This document shows, piece after piece, positions 1 through 10,828 of a stretch of DNA of 64,000 nt. The first letter of the stretch is position 1. Each line of letters starts with the position of its first letter. Made by a program: the position numbers and the translations under genes. The DNA is from Nemertoderma westbladi (taxonomy: Eukaryota; Xenacoelomorpha; Nemertodermatida; Nemertodermatidae). The stretch is taken from positions 1-64,000 of the forward strand of contig JAUCBJ010006864.1 of NCBI GenBank assembly GCA_032718475.1. Direction: 5' to 3'. The notes under the pieces are model-generated. The model had not been told where the DNA came from. It saw only the letters and a list, made by a program, of their open reading frames with translations, and made no database searches.

Positions 1-343
1 CCTAAATTATCAAAATTTCTGCACAAATTACTCTATAGATATCAGTATGTCCAAATTTAAATACCTTCAGTAAAATAATTTTTCACTTCAGTTATTGAAG
101 TACGTAATAGAATGAGTATTTTATAATACTTAAATAGTGTATAATGTACAACTCCTATTGGTAAGCACAAAATTAGTTATGTAATTTAATTACATAATAA
201 TAATCCCCCAATAATATAATATCATTTTTCCCCATATAAGAGTTCTAATTTTTCCCAGTAATAGTATTCTGTGTTTAAGTTCATATATTAATTTTTATCC
301 TACGTTGCTAGCTCGAGTGCCTCGCTAATATAATTACAAAGCT
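1..343. other. AT-rich sequence, nothing recognised
   Basis: No open frame, repeat unit or structured element was seen. This probably lies just beyond the 3' end of the minus-strand LINE remnant that follows. Confidence 0.4.
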
Positions 344-1450
344 TTAATGTATTTTCGACCGACATTCTGAGAAAGTTATATAAGACTGACAATTATAATT
401 AAGCTGTAGTGTCTCAGTCATTTTGCATCTAAGCATAATATGTTCTTCTGTTTGAACAGAAACTCCATCGCAACTGCAGACCCGCTCGCACGATGGGGTT
501 CGGCTCCACCTTCCCCTCTCAATCCTAAGGTTGTGAGATATTAACCGAAGGCGCGTTAACGCTAGGCGTTTGTAGTCAGCTATTATGGTGGGTTTTTGGT
601 TTCGGTAGACCGCGTGCACCTCGAGCGATGGGTTTAAGGTTGTAGAGTAAGTATTAAATTTAGTCGCTGTTAGTGGCTTATTTCGATCCCGCACCTTAAC
701 CGATTCTAGCGACACATCTAGATTAATTGAAACCGATGCTTTCAGGGTCTGGCAGCCATTACATCCATCTCTTTCACATATTTTTAGAGCCTGCTTGATT
801 GGTAAATATTCATCTGTCATAGCCTCGGTTTTCGTAATGAACTTTTTTTGTGCTTCTATAACTCTCGCTTGTGGAGGTTTCGCTCCGAGCTCTAAAGTGC
901 ACAAGTCGTTTGGTGTACTTTCTCGTACCCCAAGTAATGCCTTAACTGATTTAAAGTACACCTTTTCAATTGATTTAATATCGCCGGTGAACCATGATTA
1001 ACAGCCGTAGAAAATAGATGCAGATAAGCAAGACTCAAAAACACGATACTTTAAGAAGACTTGGTTAGCACCACAGAAAATTATAAATTTATTAATTTCA
1101 TCTTGCCATCCTGCGTAAACGGCGAGCCCAATTAAAGGTACTCGTTGCAGCAGCTCGACACACTAGTACCATTATAAATAATAGTATTAGAATCATCGGT
1201 ACTACCGTTTATTACAAAAAATTTTGTTTTTTCTGATTGATTATCATTCCGTAGTCTGTACAGTAATCTACTAATATTTTGAATTTTTCTTCGCGAATGA
1301 TTTACGTGAAGTCATCCATTAGGAGTAAAATTTGTAATGCGCCTAGAAAACCGTCGGTATGATATGCTAATCGTAATCTACGCACAAACTCGTTCAAATA
1401 TAAACAAAATAGTGTTAGGCTAGTGGGAGTGGGCGCACCCTGCCTGATTA
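344..1450 (-). pseudogene. Non-LTR retrotransposon, 3' part of reverse transcriptase (decayed)
   Basis: Read on the minus strand, the stretch starts near 1445 with a QGAPT motif, then LLLMDDFT (an MDD version of the catalytic YADD box) and a KTKFFVIN-like segment. It continues with a GDIKSIEKVYFKSVKALLGVR-like thumb/linker region. The last 205 codons (961-344) are open and end in RLALTRLRLISHNLRIERGRW followed by a Cys/His cluster (CERVCSCDG, then EEHIMLRC), the zinc-binding tail usual in LINE proteins. Several stop codons (one directly after MDDFT) break the upstream frame, so this is a dead, 5'-truncated copy. LINE proteins nick DNA and reverse-transcribe their own RNA at the target. The exact clade was not settled. 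Confidence 0.75.
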
Positions 1451-1548
1451 AAAATAATAACGGCGTCTTCTAACAGACACTTTGTACTTTTATAATAATA
1501 ATATAAATAATTAATCAATCAAGCAATAAAAATTAATCCCTTTCCAGG

Positions 1549-2517
1549 GGAAATTGGACGCAAATAACAGATGATTTACCTTCAAAAATAAAATTGTAAC
1601 CTGTTATATTGTGTTTAATATGAATATTATGATAATAGCGAATGAAAAAAATGCCGTAGTTATTAAAGTATTTAAATTCGAACGTTTCGATTTAATCAAT
1701 AAATCATCATCAGCGTAGGCTAACAGACAGTAAAAATGAACAAATTAACATATTTATACTACAGTACTGCAATAGATTTAAATACAACAATATTTAGAAT
1801 TAATGTATAGTGTAGGTAGGTACATAAGTGCTCGGTCGGGGGGAGGGGGGGGGGGGGGGGGTGGCAGGGATGGGTTGCGGATCCCTGCCCCCCCCCCCCT
1901 CCCCCCGACTGAGCACATATGTACCTACCTACACTATACATTAATTCTAAATATTGTTTTTTTTCACTATCTTACGTGCACCTACAATACGTTTTGTTTT
2001 GATTCACCTATTTGTTTTTATATACTGTAGTTAGGTAACCCCAATAATTATGTATCTATATGTTTTTACGTTTACCCATATACATACCTGTAATCAATTC
2101 TGCTATAATACTTACTGCCTACCGGTATCTGTTGCATACTCCTAATAACTTTAATTTTACATGATTCTGAATTCTGATATTGTTGTATTTAAATCTATTG
2201 CAGTACTGTAGTATAAATATGTTAATTTGTTCATTTTTACTGTCTGTTAGCCTACGCTGATGATGATTTATTGATTAAATCGAAACGTTCGAATTTAAAT
2301 ACTTTAATAACTATGGCATTTTTTTCATTCGCTATTATCTTAATATTCAAATTAAGACTGAGATACCCCACTGGGACTTCAATCACTTCTATATTGTGTT
2401 TAGTTCATTGATTTGGTTAAAAAAAAGTGCCACTGTAACCTGCTCCTTTCCCTAAATTCATAATTTAACATCGAGGCGGGATTAATTCGCCAAGGCGGTT
2501 TTTGCGTCCAGCTTCCT
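1549..2517. mobile_element. MITE-like dispersed repeat (copy 1), interrupted
   Basis: Sequence at 1549-1617 and 2390-2517 matches, when joined, the uninterrupted copy at 27057-27256. Both have GGGGAAATT(G/C)GACGCAAA at the left end and the inverse TTTTGCGTC(C/G) at the right, plus internal AACCTGCTCCTTTCCC and GGCGGGAT(AT)TAATTCGCC. The middle (1618-2389) is a foldback insertion. No coding capacity. Fragments also occur at 31130-31200 and 45565-45690, and the unit of the 59.5 kb minisatellite derives from it. Confidence 0.65.
1618..2389. mobile_element. Foldback (long inverted repeat) element with 13-bp target duplication
   Basis: The left arm (1618-about 1865) is the near-perfect reverse complement of the right arm. 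For example, a TACATTAATTCTAAATATTG-type segment and the CGAACGTTTCGATTTAATC segment occur in both orientations. The arms meet at a long G-run/C-run centre near 1840-1905. The right arm has about 225 extra bases (about 1960-2183) that are absent from the left. The 13-mer TATATTGTGTTTA flanks the element at 1605-1617 and 2390-2402 and is single in the undisturbed MITE copy at 27.1 kb, so it is a convincing target-site duplication. No protein is encoded. Confidence 0.7.
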
Positions 2518-2639
2518 CCCCTGCCTCATGGGAGTCGTTGGGCTCTAATCTCTGGATGGTACTTATACAAGAATGTTGCACATTGTGTCAGGTACAATGA
2601 ACACATCTCCAATCAGACTATATACAATGTCTGGAGGTG

Positions 2640-2885
2640 TTTGATTAGTTTCGCACAGAACGGAGCCGCAAGACATTGTTTCGCGGTGAGGACCAGCCAC
2701 TACATAATCTTGTGCTTTGGCGGCCTCATAGTGCGAATAAGCATGGTAGACAGCCCATGACTTTCTTGAGACGCTTCTTAAATGACACTGGCCTTGAATA
2801 TGCGGTTGGTCTAACAAATGTCATAGTTGATATGGAGTTTTTGGCGCAATTTCGTCGACAAGCCGGCACAGCATTCTTACTTTCA
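2640..2885 (+). pseudogene. Non-LTR retrotransposon C-terminal tail (remnant)
   Basis: The plus-strand frame at 2676-2957 contains EDQPLHNLVLW, then GRQPMTFLRRFLNDTGLE and DMEFLAQFRRQ. This is the order and spacing of the C-terminal tail of LINE proteins (typically 'PLhxlLlWxPxxgkrrrGRPxxTYxdxLxxDTGL'). One frame change separates it from a short upstream AARHCF segment, which corresponds to the usual AGHCxR. Nothing else of the element was found nearby, so it is a fragment without function. Confidence 0.6.
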
Positions 2886-4090
2886 ATGACGGTGCATCAT
2901 TTTCAACCACTTTATCAACCGACATTTAAATACTCTCCATCAATAATATCCCTCTAATTTTTACTTTGATCAACTAATTTTCGATGTTTCAAGTAACTAA
3001 TCCCCAACTATCTTTTATTTCTTCTGAAGTCATTTTCCATTATAATACAATATCATCTGACAAGATTCGAGCATATTTAACATGGCATATACAAAATTAA
3101 TGTTATCGTACAACCCCGGGGTACCTCCGTATCCTATATATTATATATACCCTAACCAATCAAGTTCAGTTGAAAGTAATTGAAATTCTGAATCGACAAT
3201 GTAAAGCACATCCACTATTAATATTGGTTGCGAAGTTATTACTGAATGATTGAAATGATTTAATCCTTCCATGGATGAAATTATAATAATACAATAATAC
3301 CTAATACCTTAGAGTAAGTAAGTATACTGTCGTTGAGTAGATCATGGATTACTTAGATGCAGTTGGGTTCGTAGCTTTCGTGGTTACTGGTTGTTTTAAA
3401 TAGTTTATTGTAGTCCTTTGAACAATAAGATTAACTACAACTTAACTAGGCCTACTGCATGTATAGAAGGGCTGTAATACGTCTTATTTTGGTTCTGTAT
3501 ATAAAATCGGTCCCTCAAGGATCATTTCAGGATCTTTCAAATGATTCTCTGTGGCTGCTTTAGGCCAATTTAGTTTCCATTTTTTACCAGTATTTTTATT
3601 ATTAGAAGACTGCCTCAATTAATGCATTTTTGAACACTTCGATGTTAATTGTCCTTGCTATTGTTGTTTGTAAAGTTGACATTATTGAAGTGACAGTGAG
3701 TCAAATAATTATTTGCAATCAACCTGTTTACTCTTTGGTGATTAATTACTTTATACTGTAACAATGGATGGACGGTCCGGTGAGACAGCTATCTTTCAAC
3801 GTTGTCTCTTCTTGAATGTTAAAATACAGTAGAGGGACGACTGAAAAGATAAGACAGGAAACTCATAATTTTCTCCCCAATTGAACTCGAACAAGGATAG
3901 GAAGATGATAGGCTGACAGGCGAAGGCTGGTGATCTTACAATCGACTGACAGTTGCAAAGGTATTACATTTTACATTTGGTATGTAAACCATGTAACCTC
4001 AGATAACCAGCCATAGCAAGCTTTCTTTAAAAACCTTGCTGGGCTAATCAGTGATAAGCAAACATTAAAAGGTTACCCAGCAAACTTGGC
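2886..4090. other. AT-rich intergenic sequence, nothing recognised
   Basis: No credible open frame, tandem repeat or inverted repeat was seen in these 1.2 kb. Confidence 0.4.
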
Positions 4091-4094
4091 CCAC

Positions 4095-4393
4095 GAGAAT
4101 GCTTCGCCCGCGTCCAATATTCGCCCGGAGCAATCTTCGCACTCTAATGATTGTTAACAACGTAGTTTATTGGTTTGGCTAGAAAAAGCCCTCTCTGCCG
4201 TCTCAGTAACCTGTTCATTTCCCCCAATCGTGCATAGGTTTGACATGGGCGAAGATTGAACGCGGGCGAAGATTGAACGCGGGCGAAGATTTCCCGCGGG
4301 CGAAGATTTCCCGCGGGCGAAGTTTTCCCGCGGGCGATGTTTTCCCGAGGGCGAATATTTCCCGCGGGCGAAGTTTTTCCGCGGGCGAAGATA
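4095..4393. repeat. 17-bp minisatellite with a small inverted outlier
   Basis: From 4242 to 4393 about nine units of GCGGGCGAAGATTTCCC (variants ending ATTGAAC or GTTTTCCC) stand head to tail. At 4095-4142 two or three degenerate units occur in reverse orientation (CTTCGCCCGCG, ATTCGCCCGGAG). Because 17 is not a multiple of three, the repetitive peptides in the frames here come from the DNA repeat and are not evidence of a gene. Confidence 0.75.
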
Positions 4394-4702
4394 GCACCCA
4401 ACCCTTAAAAGCAGTCTGAACTACGAAATGACTCTGAGAGTGAGAGAAGCGTAAGTTCATCATTATTAAACTTTGAAATTTATAAGTTATCGTATTAGAA
4501 TTTGTTATGAATCTTTGAAATTTATTAGTTATCGTGTTAGCATTCTAAAATCTCTTTAACTAAATTGACTTTCAATAACCACAATTGGCGATTATCGCAG
4601 ATTTTGTAGCTGATTTCATTGTATCTGGCCGTAAATCTAATTATTTCACGGCTTACCAATGATCTAATTTCCTTCAGAATCGAGTCCTACAATCAAAAAG
4701 TG

Positions 4703-6273
4703 TAACCCTATTAAACCCGGGGGAGGGGGTCAATATGACCCCCCCCCGTGGTTTTTCTATTATAATTCTGAAACAAACGCAGTTGGGAATCTGAAATTAT
4801 ATGACTTTTCTTAAAAATCTATTGTCTTCCTAGTAGTGAAAACCGTTTTCAAAAATATTGGGTACTTTTCGAGTTATAGCACCATTTTTTAACCCTACTT
4901 TTGGCATTTTTTTGAAACGTTTTTTGAAAATTACATTTCATTAAATATGAATTGTAACATCTCTATTTTTGATTTACACCGGTTTTTTGGTGTTAGAAAT
5001 TGGATGGAATTCATATAAATTGATTTAGAAATTTCAAACTTGTTTTTTTCGGTGGGTGCCAAATTTTGGTGCCAGCACCAAATTTTGAAATATGTCAATT
5101 TTGTAAATTGATTGTTTGAAAGTTGTGTTTTACGCAATTGGGGTTTTATGGGGTTCTAGATTCGATGAAATATATACGAGTTGCAACAAGCGTATCAAAC
5201 TTGTATTTTTCGGTGCTGTGTGCAAATTTTGGTGCTAGCACGAAATTTTGAAAATCCATTCAATTGATAAAATTGCTTGTGACAATTTATTTCTTGCGTT
5301 TTAGAGGTTTATGGCTGTTCTGAATTCAATGGAATATATAATTATCGAACTAGACATCTCAAACTTGTATTTTTCGGATGTGGGTGCAAAATGTGGTGCT
5401 AGCACCAAATTTTGAAAACCATCAAATATATCAATTGATTGTGTCACCTTGTTTCTTGCGTTATACGGGTTTGTGATGGTTCTGAATTCAATGGAATCAG
5501 TAAAAATTTCATAAGAGTTCTCAAACTTGTATTTTTCGCCGGTGGGTGAAAATTGTTGTGCCAGCACCAAATTTTGGAAAATATGCAAATTGATCAGTAG
5601 ATAGTATCACCTTGTTTCTTGCGTTATACGGGTTTATGAGGGTCCTGAATCCGATGGAATTAATAAAAACAGCACTGGACATCGCAAACTTGTACTTTTT
5701 GGTGCTGGGTACGAAATTTGGTGCTAGCACCAAAATTTGCCAAATTACGCCGAAAAATACAAGTAGCAATGATCTGGCATATTAGAAAAGTATTCCATTA
5801 AAATCAGCGCCGTCGAAAACCTGAAAATGTGAATTTATAGCATCGTATAAGTTAATTAAAAATTTTGTGTTCTAACTGAAAAGTGCTGGTTACTTGTATT
5901 TTTCATTTTTTTCCTGCGCAGAGAGGACTAAATAGCCATTTATAGTAATCATATCATTTTTAAATATTTTCCAATGTATTTTGCACCCCAGAAAACCTGT
6001 ATTGAAAAATAATTAGCCGAAAATGTAACTTTCAAATTTTGTGAAAATTGTGCACTACTTGTAATTTTGGTGCTGCAATATAACCACTCCACTACATTTT
6101 TTTCGAAATTTTTTTTTTCGGTCGGATCCAGACATGTGTTACCTACGTACAAACAAAGAATCAGACGTTTTCGTAAATATTTGTAGATTTTAGAGGGGTG
6201 GGGGTCAATATGCCCCCCCCCCCCCCCCCCCGGTATTTGTACAACATTTTATAGCCCAGTACTAATAGGGTTA
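4703..6273. mobile_element. 1.57-kb terminal-inverted-repeat element made largely of tandem units
   Basis: The left end is TAACCCTATTA (4703-4713) and the right end is its exact inverse TAATAGGGTTA (6263-6273). Inside each end lies a G/C-rich block (GGGGGTCAATATGACCCCC near 4727; GGGGGTCAATATGCCCCCC near 6199). A third terminus of the same family stands alone at 10506-10565. The interior lacks a convincing transposase, so it is non-autonomous. The CCCTATTA terminus, preceded by TTAA in the third copy, recalls piggyBac-type TTAA elements, but TTAA duplications are not present at this copy. The superfamily is therefore open. Confidence 0.6.
5025..5740. repeat. About 165-bp tandem repeat, five copies, each with palindrome GGTGCTAGCACC
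   Basis: The unit runs (T)CAAACTTGTATTTTTCGG - GGTGCAAATTTTGG - GGTGCTAGCACC - AAATTTTGAAAA - TTGCGTTATACGGGTTTATG - TTCTGAATTCAATGGAAT. Starts fall near 5030, 5197, 5350, 5520 and 5686. The copies have diverged by substitutions and small indels. The 12-bp perfect palindrome (or a one-base variant) recurs in each unit. The sequence lies inside the 4703-6273 element. Minus-strand open frames here repeat the same peptide and are a by-product of the repeat. Confidence 0.7.
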
Positions 6274-6736
6274 CATCAGTAGACCAAGGTGTGAGTTGCC
6301 TCGTGTCAGTCAGGTTGTGTCATATTCCTGCGAATTTTTGTGTAGGCCCCTATATACTGTATATATGATATCTACTTGATACAGTATTGTATATAGGTAC
6401 CATTGATGTTGTTTGCTATAAAGCATTATTTTCTGTAATCACTGACAGGCACAAATTATCCACTGGTTATTATTTTTTATTTTTTTTTTTTGGGGGGAGG
6501 GGGGGGGGGGGGTGGGTGGGGCATAAAGTATTATAGCTCAGCGCTTTGCTGCCATTTCAACGACTCTCTGTCGGTTGGACTGTCTGCCTAGTCGGCTAAT
6601 AGTCGGCTAATATTTGGAGGTTAATAATTGGTACAATGTAGTTGATGTCCCACGATCGTGTAATTGCTACAGCTGATTACAATTACAGTAGGCCTAGTAA
6701 AACAACGGATCAAGTCTGATATTAAAACTTTACAAA
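6274..6736 (+). promoter_or_regulatory. Upstream region of the small secreted-peptide locus, duplicated at 8305
   Basis: This stretch contains a T-run/G-run (6470-6512) followed by CATTTCAACGACT(C/G)TCT(G/A)TCGGT and CCCACGAT(C/T)GTGTAAT. Both recur in the same order upstream of the second copy (8305-8692). Such shared upstream sequence suggests that a genomic segment, not just an mRNA, was duplicated. No promoter motif was identified. Confidence 0.45.
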
Positions 6737-6985
6737 ATGAACTTTAAGTTGATATTATGTATCATTCTGTTAAACATCTGTATGACCCTTGGCAGGAAAT
6801 TTCCTAATGATGTTGCCAAGTCTGAGGCTGAAGGATTCCTGAATGTTAAGGAGCGATCGTGGGACCCTTATGGTAGCTCTTATGTTAGTATCAGAAGCAA
6901 AGATAGAAAAAAGTCAATGGGATACTTTCACTTTCAGTATACCCTACAGTATACTACAAACAATATGTTGCAATTAGTATACTAA
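6737..6985 (+). CDS. Short putative secreted peptide (hypothetical)
   Basis: The 82-codon frame begins with an apparent signal peptide: MNFKLILCIILLNICMTLG has a Lys after Met-Asn-Phe, a hydrophobic core and a small residue at the likely cleavage site. The next segment, KFPNDVAKSEAEGFLNVKERSW, is charged. After about residue 50 the frame becomes low in information and may be intronic, so the true exon end is unknown. The best support is a second, decayed copy at 8693 with the same start and the same DVAKSEA(E/D)GFL core. The 'AxGFLxxxxR' pattern faintly resembles propeptides recognised by gamma-glutamyl carboxylase, but no Gla domain is visible and I make no functional call. Confidence 0.45.
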   Translation: MNFKLILCIILLNICMTLGRKFPNDVAKSEAEGFLNVKERSWDPYGSSYVSIRSKDRKKSMGYFHFQYTLQYTTNNMLQLVY

Positions 6986-8300
6986 AAAGATTCATCATTA
7001 TGATGCAATTAATATCACCTTATAATTATTTAACTAAAGTATAAAGTACTGCAGAAATATTTATATACAGTAAAGTATTATTAATATATTATTAGATTAT
7101 ATGAATGAGGAATTACAGTATGTAGGATTGGAATAACATAGGGGTTTGTTATGTTTTTAGAACAACTTATATACGGAAGAATGCTATGGTGAATGGTGTG
7201 ATGAGGGGGAAGTAGAGGAATGGTACTCTAGCAATTTTTTTAATTAAATTCGACCGAAACTGTTGACTGGTCGAAACCGAAACTCTATGGACCCTACTAT
7301 GAACTCTATGTAGTTTCTGTAGTAGACATTAGACCTACTCTCTGAGACAATATTTATTGGTTATCTATGGTGGTAGTTGTATACTCTATATTCCCCATTT
7401 ATGTATACTATGTATATTACAGTATATTTAACTAATGTTGTAATTGGTTTTGATATAATTGTCGTAATGAATTGATGCAATGTAAATAACTTTTGGGTGT
7501 AGGCCTAGTTCTACCTAGGCCTAGTATGTAATATAAATTACTTATTCGTGTGTACTTATTTTATCTCACTGTTCTCTCCTTAGTGCGCTCTCCTCTCTTT
7601 ACCTAAGACCATTATCTTCTCCAAATATCGGGTCATTTATATCTTCTACTCATACGCGAGATCATCTCATAGATCGTCCAACCCTGGTTCTTTCCACTTT
7701 TTCTCTCGTGTCGAAAAGGTTATCTTACGCCATTTGATCCTCAGCCACGCCAGTGGGCAAAGGGCCTTGGTATGGGTTGGGTGTTAGCGCATTTGACAAA
7801 AAAGACGTTTTTAACCCCTGTCTTGTATATTTTAGAAAATATTCTAGAAAGATGTATTGTAGTACTGCGGGGGGGGGGGGGGGGGGGGGGGGGAGCGCCC
7901 CCATGCTTGATACTGCATAGCCCTTTAAAGGAACTTTTACTTCGTTTATCCATGCAACCAACCTACACAGATTGCAGCCTCGGTTAATAATTTACGATTA
8001 TTATAAATGACTCAGACTCTCTGCCACCACGCGATATGATCACATTTCATACAGACAGCATACTGTATACCGGTAGGCGTACTGTACGTACATACGTACA
8101 GCTGGTCCGTTCAACACAATCCACGTGTCATTAGATTTGTCGCAAATAGTGTATACAGTAGGCCCTATACAAACAGTTTGTGCGTTCCCATCACAACCAT
8201 ACTAAACTCTGAAGTAAAAGTTAGGCCAGGAATTAGGAATTACACACAAATTCTCAGCACTTTTTTCCCGTTTGGTCCCCCCAGAATTTAGCTTCCCAAA
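6986..8300. other. Intergenic sequence with a G-run; no gene seen
   Basis: AT-rich sequence between the two copies of the secreted-peptide locus. It contains an uninterrupted G-run of about 24 bases at 7869-7892. The frames that cross this run (polyglycine or polyproline) are artefacts of it. Confidence 0.4.
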
Positions 8301-8304
8301 GGGA

Positions 8305-8860
8305 GCTTGTAATTGTGGGGGGAGGGGGGGGGGTGGTTGGTGCGAGCCATAAAGTATAAGACCTTCGCGTTTAAGAACCGCAATTTCAACGACTGTCTAT
8401 CGGTCTGTCTGGTAATGTATTTTGTGCAATTTTTTTTGGTGCTGATTTTAATCGCAAAGTCACTTATGCCGCTAGATGGCAAGATAGCAAAAAGTCATAA
8501 TCTTCTCTCAATTCGTTGTTTCTAATCCGTTAACGCTCGCCATTACGATCGGACTACCGATTCTATTGTTCTGCTCTAAGGTGCGTCTCGTGCAGCGCGA
8601 AGGCCCCACGATTGTGTAATAATTGGTAGTATCAGTATACAATCAAGTCAAGTCAATACCATCTAGTCAATAATAATTATTAGTCTAACAAGATGCACTT
8701 TAAGTTGATATTATGAATTGTTATGTTAAACATCTGTTTGACCATTGGAACGAAACTTAGTTACCATGATGTAGCGAAGTCCGAGGCCGATGGATTCCTG
8801 AAGGTTCGATATTTAAGGAGCGATCTGAGAAAACATAGAGGGAGATGATTCAAGAGAAAT
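8305..8860 (+). pseudogene. Second, decayed copy of the small secreted-peptide locus
   Basis: The G-run, the CAACGACTGTCTATCGGT block and CCCACGATTGTGTAAT match 6480-6700. The coding start at 8693 (MHFKLIL) parallels the first copy but hits a TGA at codon 8. The frame then continues with IVMLNICLTIG and, after a 1-base shift, DVAKSEADGFLKV. Codon-level conservation of the signal peptide and DVAKSEA core shows this was once coding; the stop and shift make it a pseudogene. Confidence 0.6.
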
Positions 8861-8979
8861 GGAGGATGAAAGGCGCGTAGCTGCTGCTCGAAGGTTAGTA
8901 TAAAGATAAAAAATAAGAATAGAAGATTAAAGGGATACGGTTTGTGATAACAAAAAACCATGAACATTGAACAGTTAAT

Positions 8980-10508
8980 AACGGACACAAACATTAATGA
9001 GGGACACAAACATTAAACGAGGGACACTAACATTAATGAGGGACACTAACATTAATGAGGGACACAAACATTAATGAGGGACACAAACATTAATAAGGTA
9101 CACAAACATTAATGAGATACAAAAACATTAATGAGGGACACAAACATTAAACGAGGGACACTAACATTAATGAGGGACACAAACATTAATGAGGGATACT
9201 AACATTAATGAGGGACACAAACATTACTAAGGTACACAAACATTAATGAGGGACACAAACATTAATAAGGTACACAAACATTAATGAGATACACAACCAT
9301 TAATGAGGGACACAAACATTAAACGAGGGACACTAACATTAATGAGGGACACAAACATTAATAAGGTACACTAACATTAATGAGGGACACAAACATTAAT
9401 AATGTACACAAACATTAATGAGATACACAAACATTAATGAGGGACACATACATTAAACGAGGGACACTAACATTAATGAGGGACACAAACATTAATAAGG
9501 TACACAAACATTAATGAGATACACTAACATTAATGAGGGACACAAACATTAAACGAGGGACACTAACATTAATGAGGGACACAAACATTAATGAGGGATA
9601 CTAACATTAATGAGGGACACAAACATTAATAAGGTACACAAACATTAATGAGGGACGCAAACATTAATAAGGTACACAAACATTAATGAGATACATAACC
9701 ATTAATGAGGGACACAAACATTAAACGAGGGACACTAACATTAATGAGGGACACAAACATTAATAAGGTACACTAACATTAATGAGGGACACAAACATTA
9801 ATAATGTACACAAACATTAATGAGATACACAAACATTAATGAGAGACACAAACATTAATGAGATACACAAACATTAATGAGATACACAACCATTAATGAG
9901 GGACACATACATTAAACGAGGGACACTAACATTAATGAGGGACACAAACATTAATAAGGTACACAACCATTAATGAGATACACTAACATTAATGAGGGAC
10001 ACAAACATTAAACGAGGGACACTAACATTAATGAGGGACACAAACATTAATGAGGGATACTAACATTAATGAGGGACACAAACATTAATAAGGTACACAA
10101 ACATTAATGAGGGACGCAAACATTAATAAGGTACACAAACATTAATGAGATACACAACCATTAATGAGGGACACAAACATTAAACGAGGGACACTAACAT
10201 TAATGAGGGACACAAACATTAATAAGGTACACTAACATTAATGAGGGACACAAACATTAATAATGTACACAAACATTAATGAGATACACAAACATTAATG
10301 AGGGACACAAACATTAAACGAGGGACACTAACATTAATGAGGGACACAAACATTAATAAGGTACACAAACATAATGAGATACACTAACATTAATGAGGGA
10401 CACAAACATTAATAAGGTACACAAACATTAATGAGATACACAAACATTAATGAGGGACACAAACATTATACGAGGGACACTAACATTAATGAGGGGCACA
10501 AACATTAA
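8980..10508. repeat. 19-bp minisatellite, array 1 (about 80 units)
   Basis: The unit is ACATTAATGAGGGACACAA with recurring variants (AATAAGGTACAC, AATGAGATACAC, AAACGAGGGACACT). Variants recur in blocks. The AAACGAGGG variant begins near 9314, 9452, 9547, 9717, 9910, 10005, 10177 and 10311, and the interval pattern (about 138-95-170, then 95-172-134) repeats with a period near 460 bp, a higher-order structure. The same unit occurs in reverse orientation at 19013-19436 and 24831-27008. Noncoding. Confidence 0.9.
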
Positions 10509-10565
10509 CCCTATTAGTACCGGGCTATAAAATGTACAAATACCGGGGGAGGGGGTCATTGTCAC
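10506..10565. mobile_element. Isolated terminus of the TAACCCTATTA element family
   Basis: TAACCCTATTAGTACCGGGC through TACCGGGGGAGGGGGTCA matches the inverse of the right end of the 4703-6273 element almost base for base. It is directly abutted by the minisatellite on its left (ACATTAA). No matching opposite end was found within the following few hundred bases, so this is probably a truncated copy. Confidence 0.55.
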
Positions 10566-10650
10566 AATATTGAATATAGAGTTTACGTTGTTATATTAAA
10601 GAAAAACAATTTTCTATTTTGGAACTTCCAGTTGGGGAAAATCCATTATA

Positions 10651-10660
10651 TGGCGCCCGA
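10651..10660 (+). other. Candidate primer-binding site of the first BEL/Pao element
   Basis: TGGCGCCCGA lies 168 bases before the gag start codon. Reverse-transcribing LTR elements commonly prime at a TGGCGCCC-type site directly after the 5' LTR. The LTR itself could not be delimited, so this is tentative. Confidence 0.3.
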
Positions 10661-10828
10661 TAAAAATAATTTAATTTAATTGTACATTATTTCAAAAGGA
10701 CTCCCACTTGGGGGAGTACCTTATTCAATTATGAACTCAATCAAACTCTAAAAGTATCACAGTATCACTTTCAAGTAATTGTGTCAATTTGATACATTGG
10801 AAACATTTGTGTGACAACATTCCTAATC

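Noticed and set aside
4144-4463. Minus-strand frames with RPRE(N/I)(I/F)A repeats as a protein
   Set aside because: Two different frames give related peptides from a 17-bp minisatellite.
7725-7987. Polyproline and polyglycine frames around 7.87 kb
   Set aside because: Produced by a G homopolymer run on both strands.
8980-10508. CRISPR-like array
   Set aside because: Units are contiguous tandem repeats without unique spacers, in a eukaryotic context.
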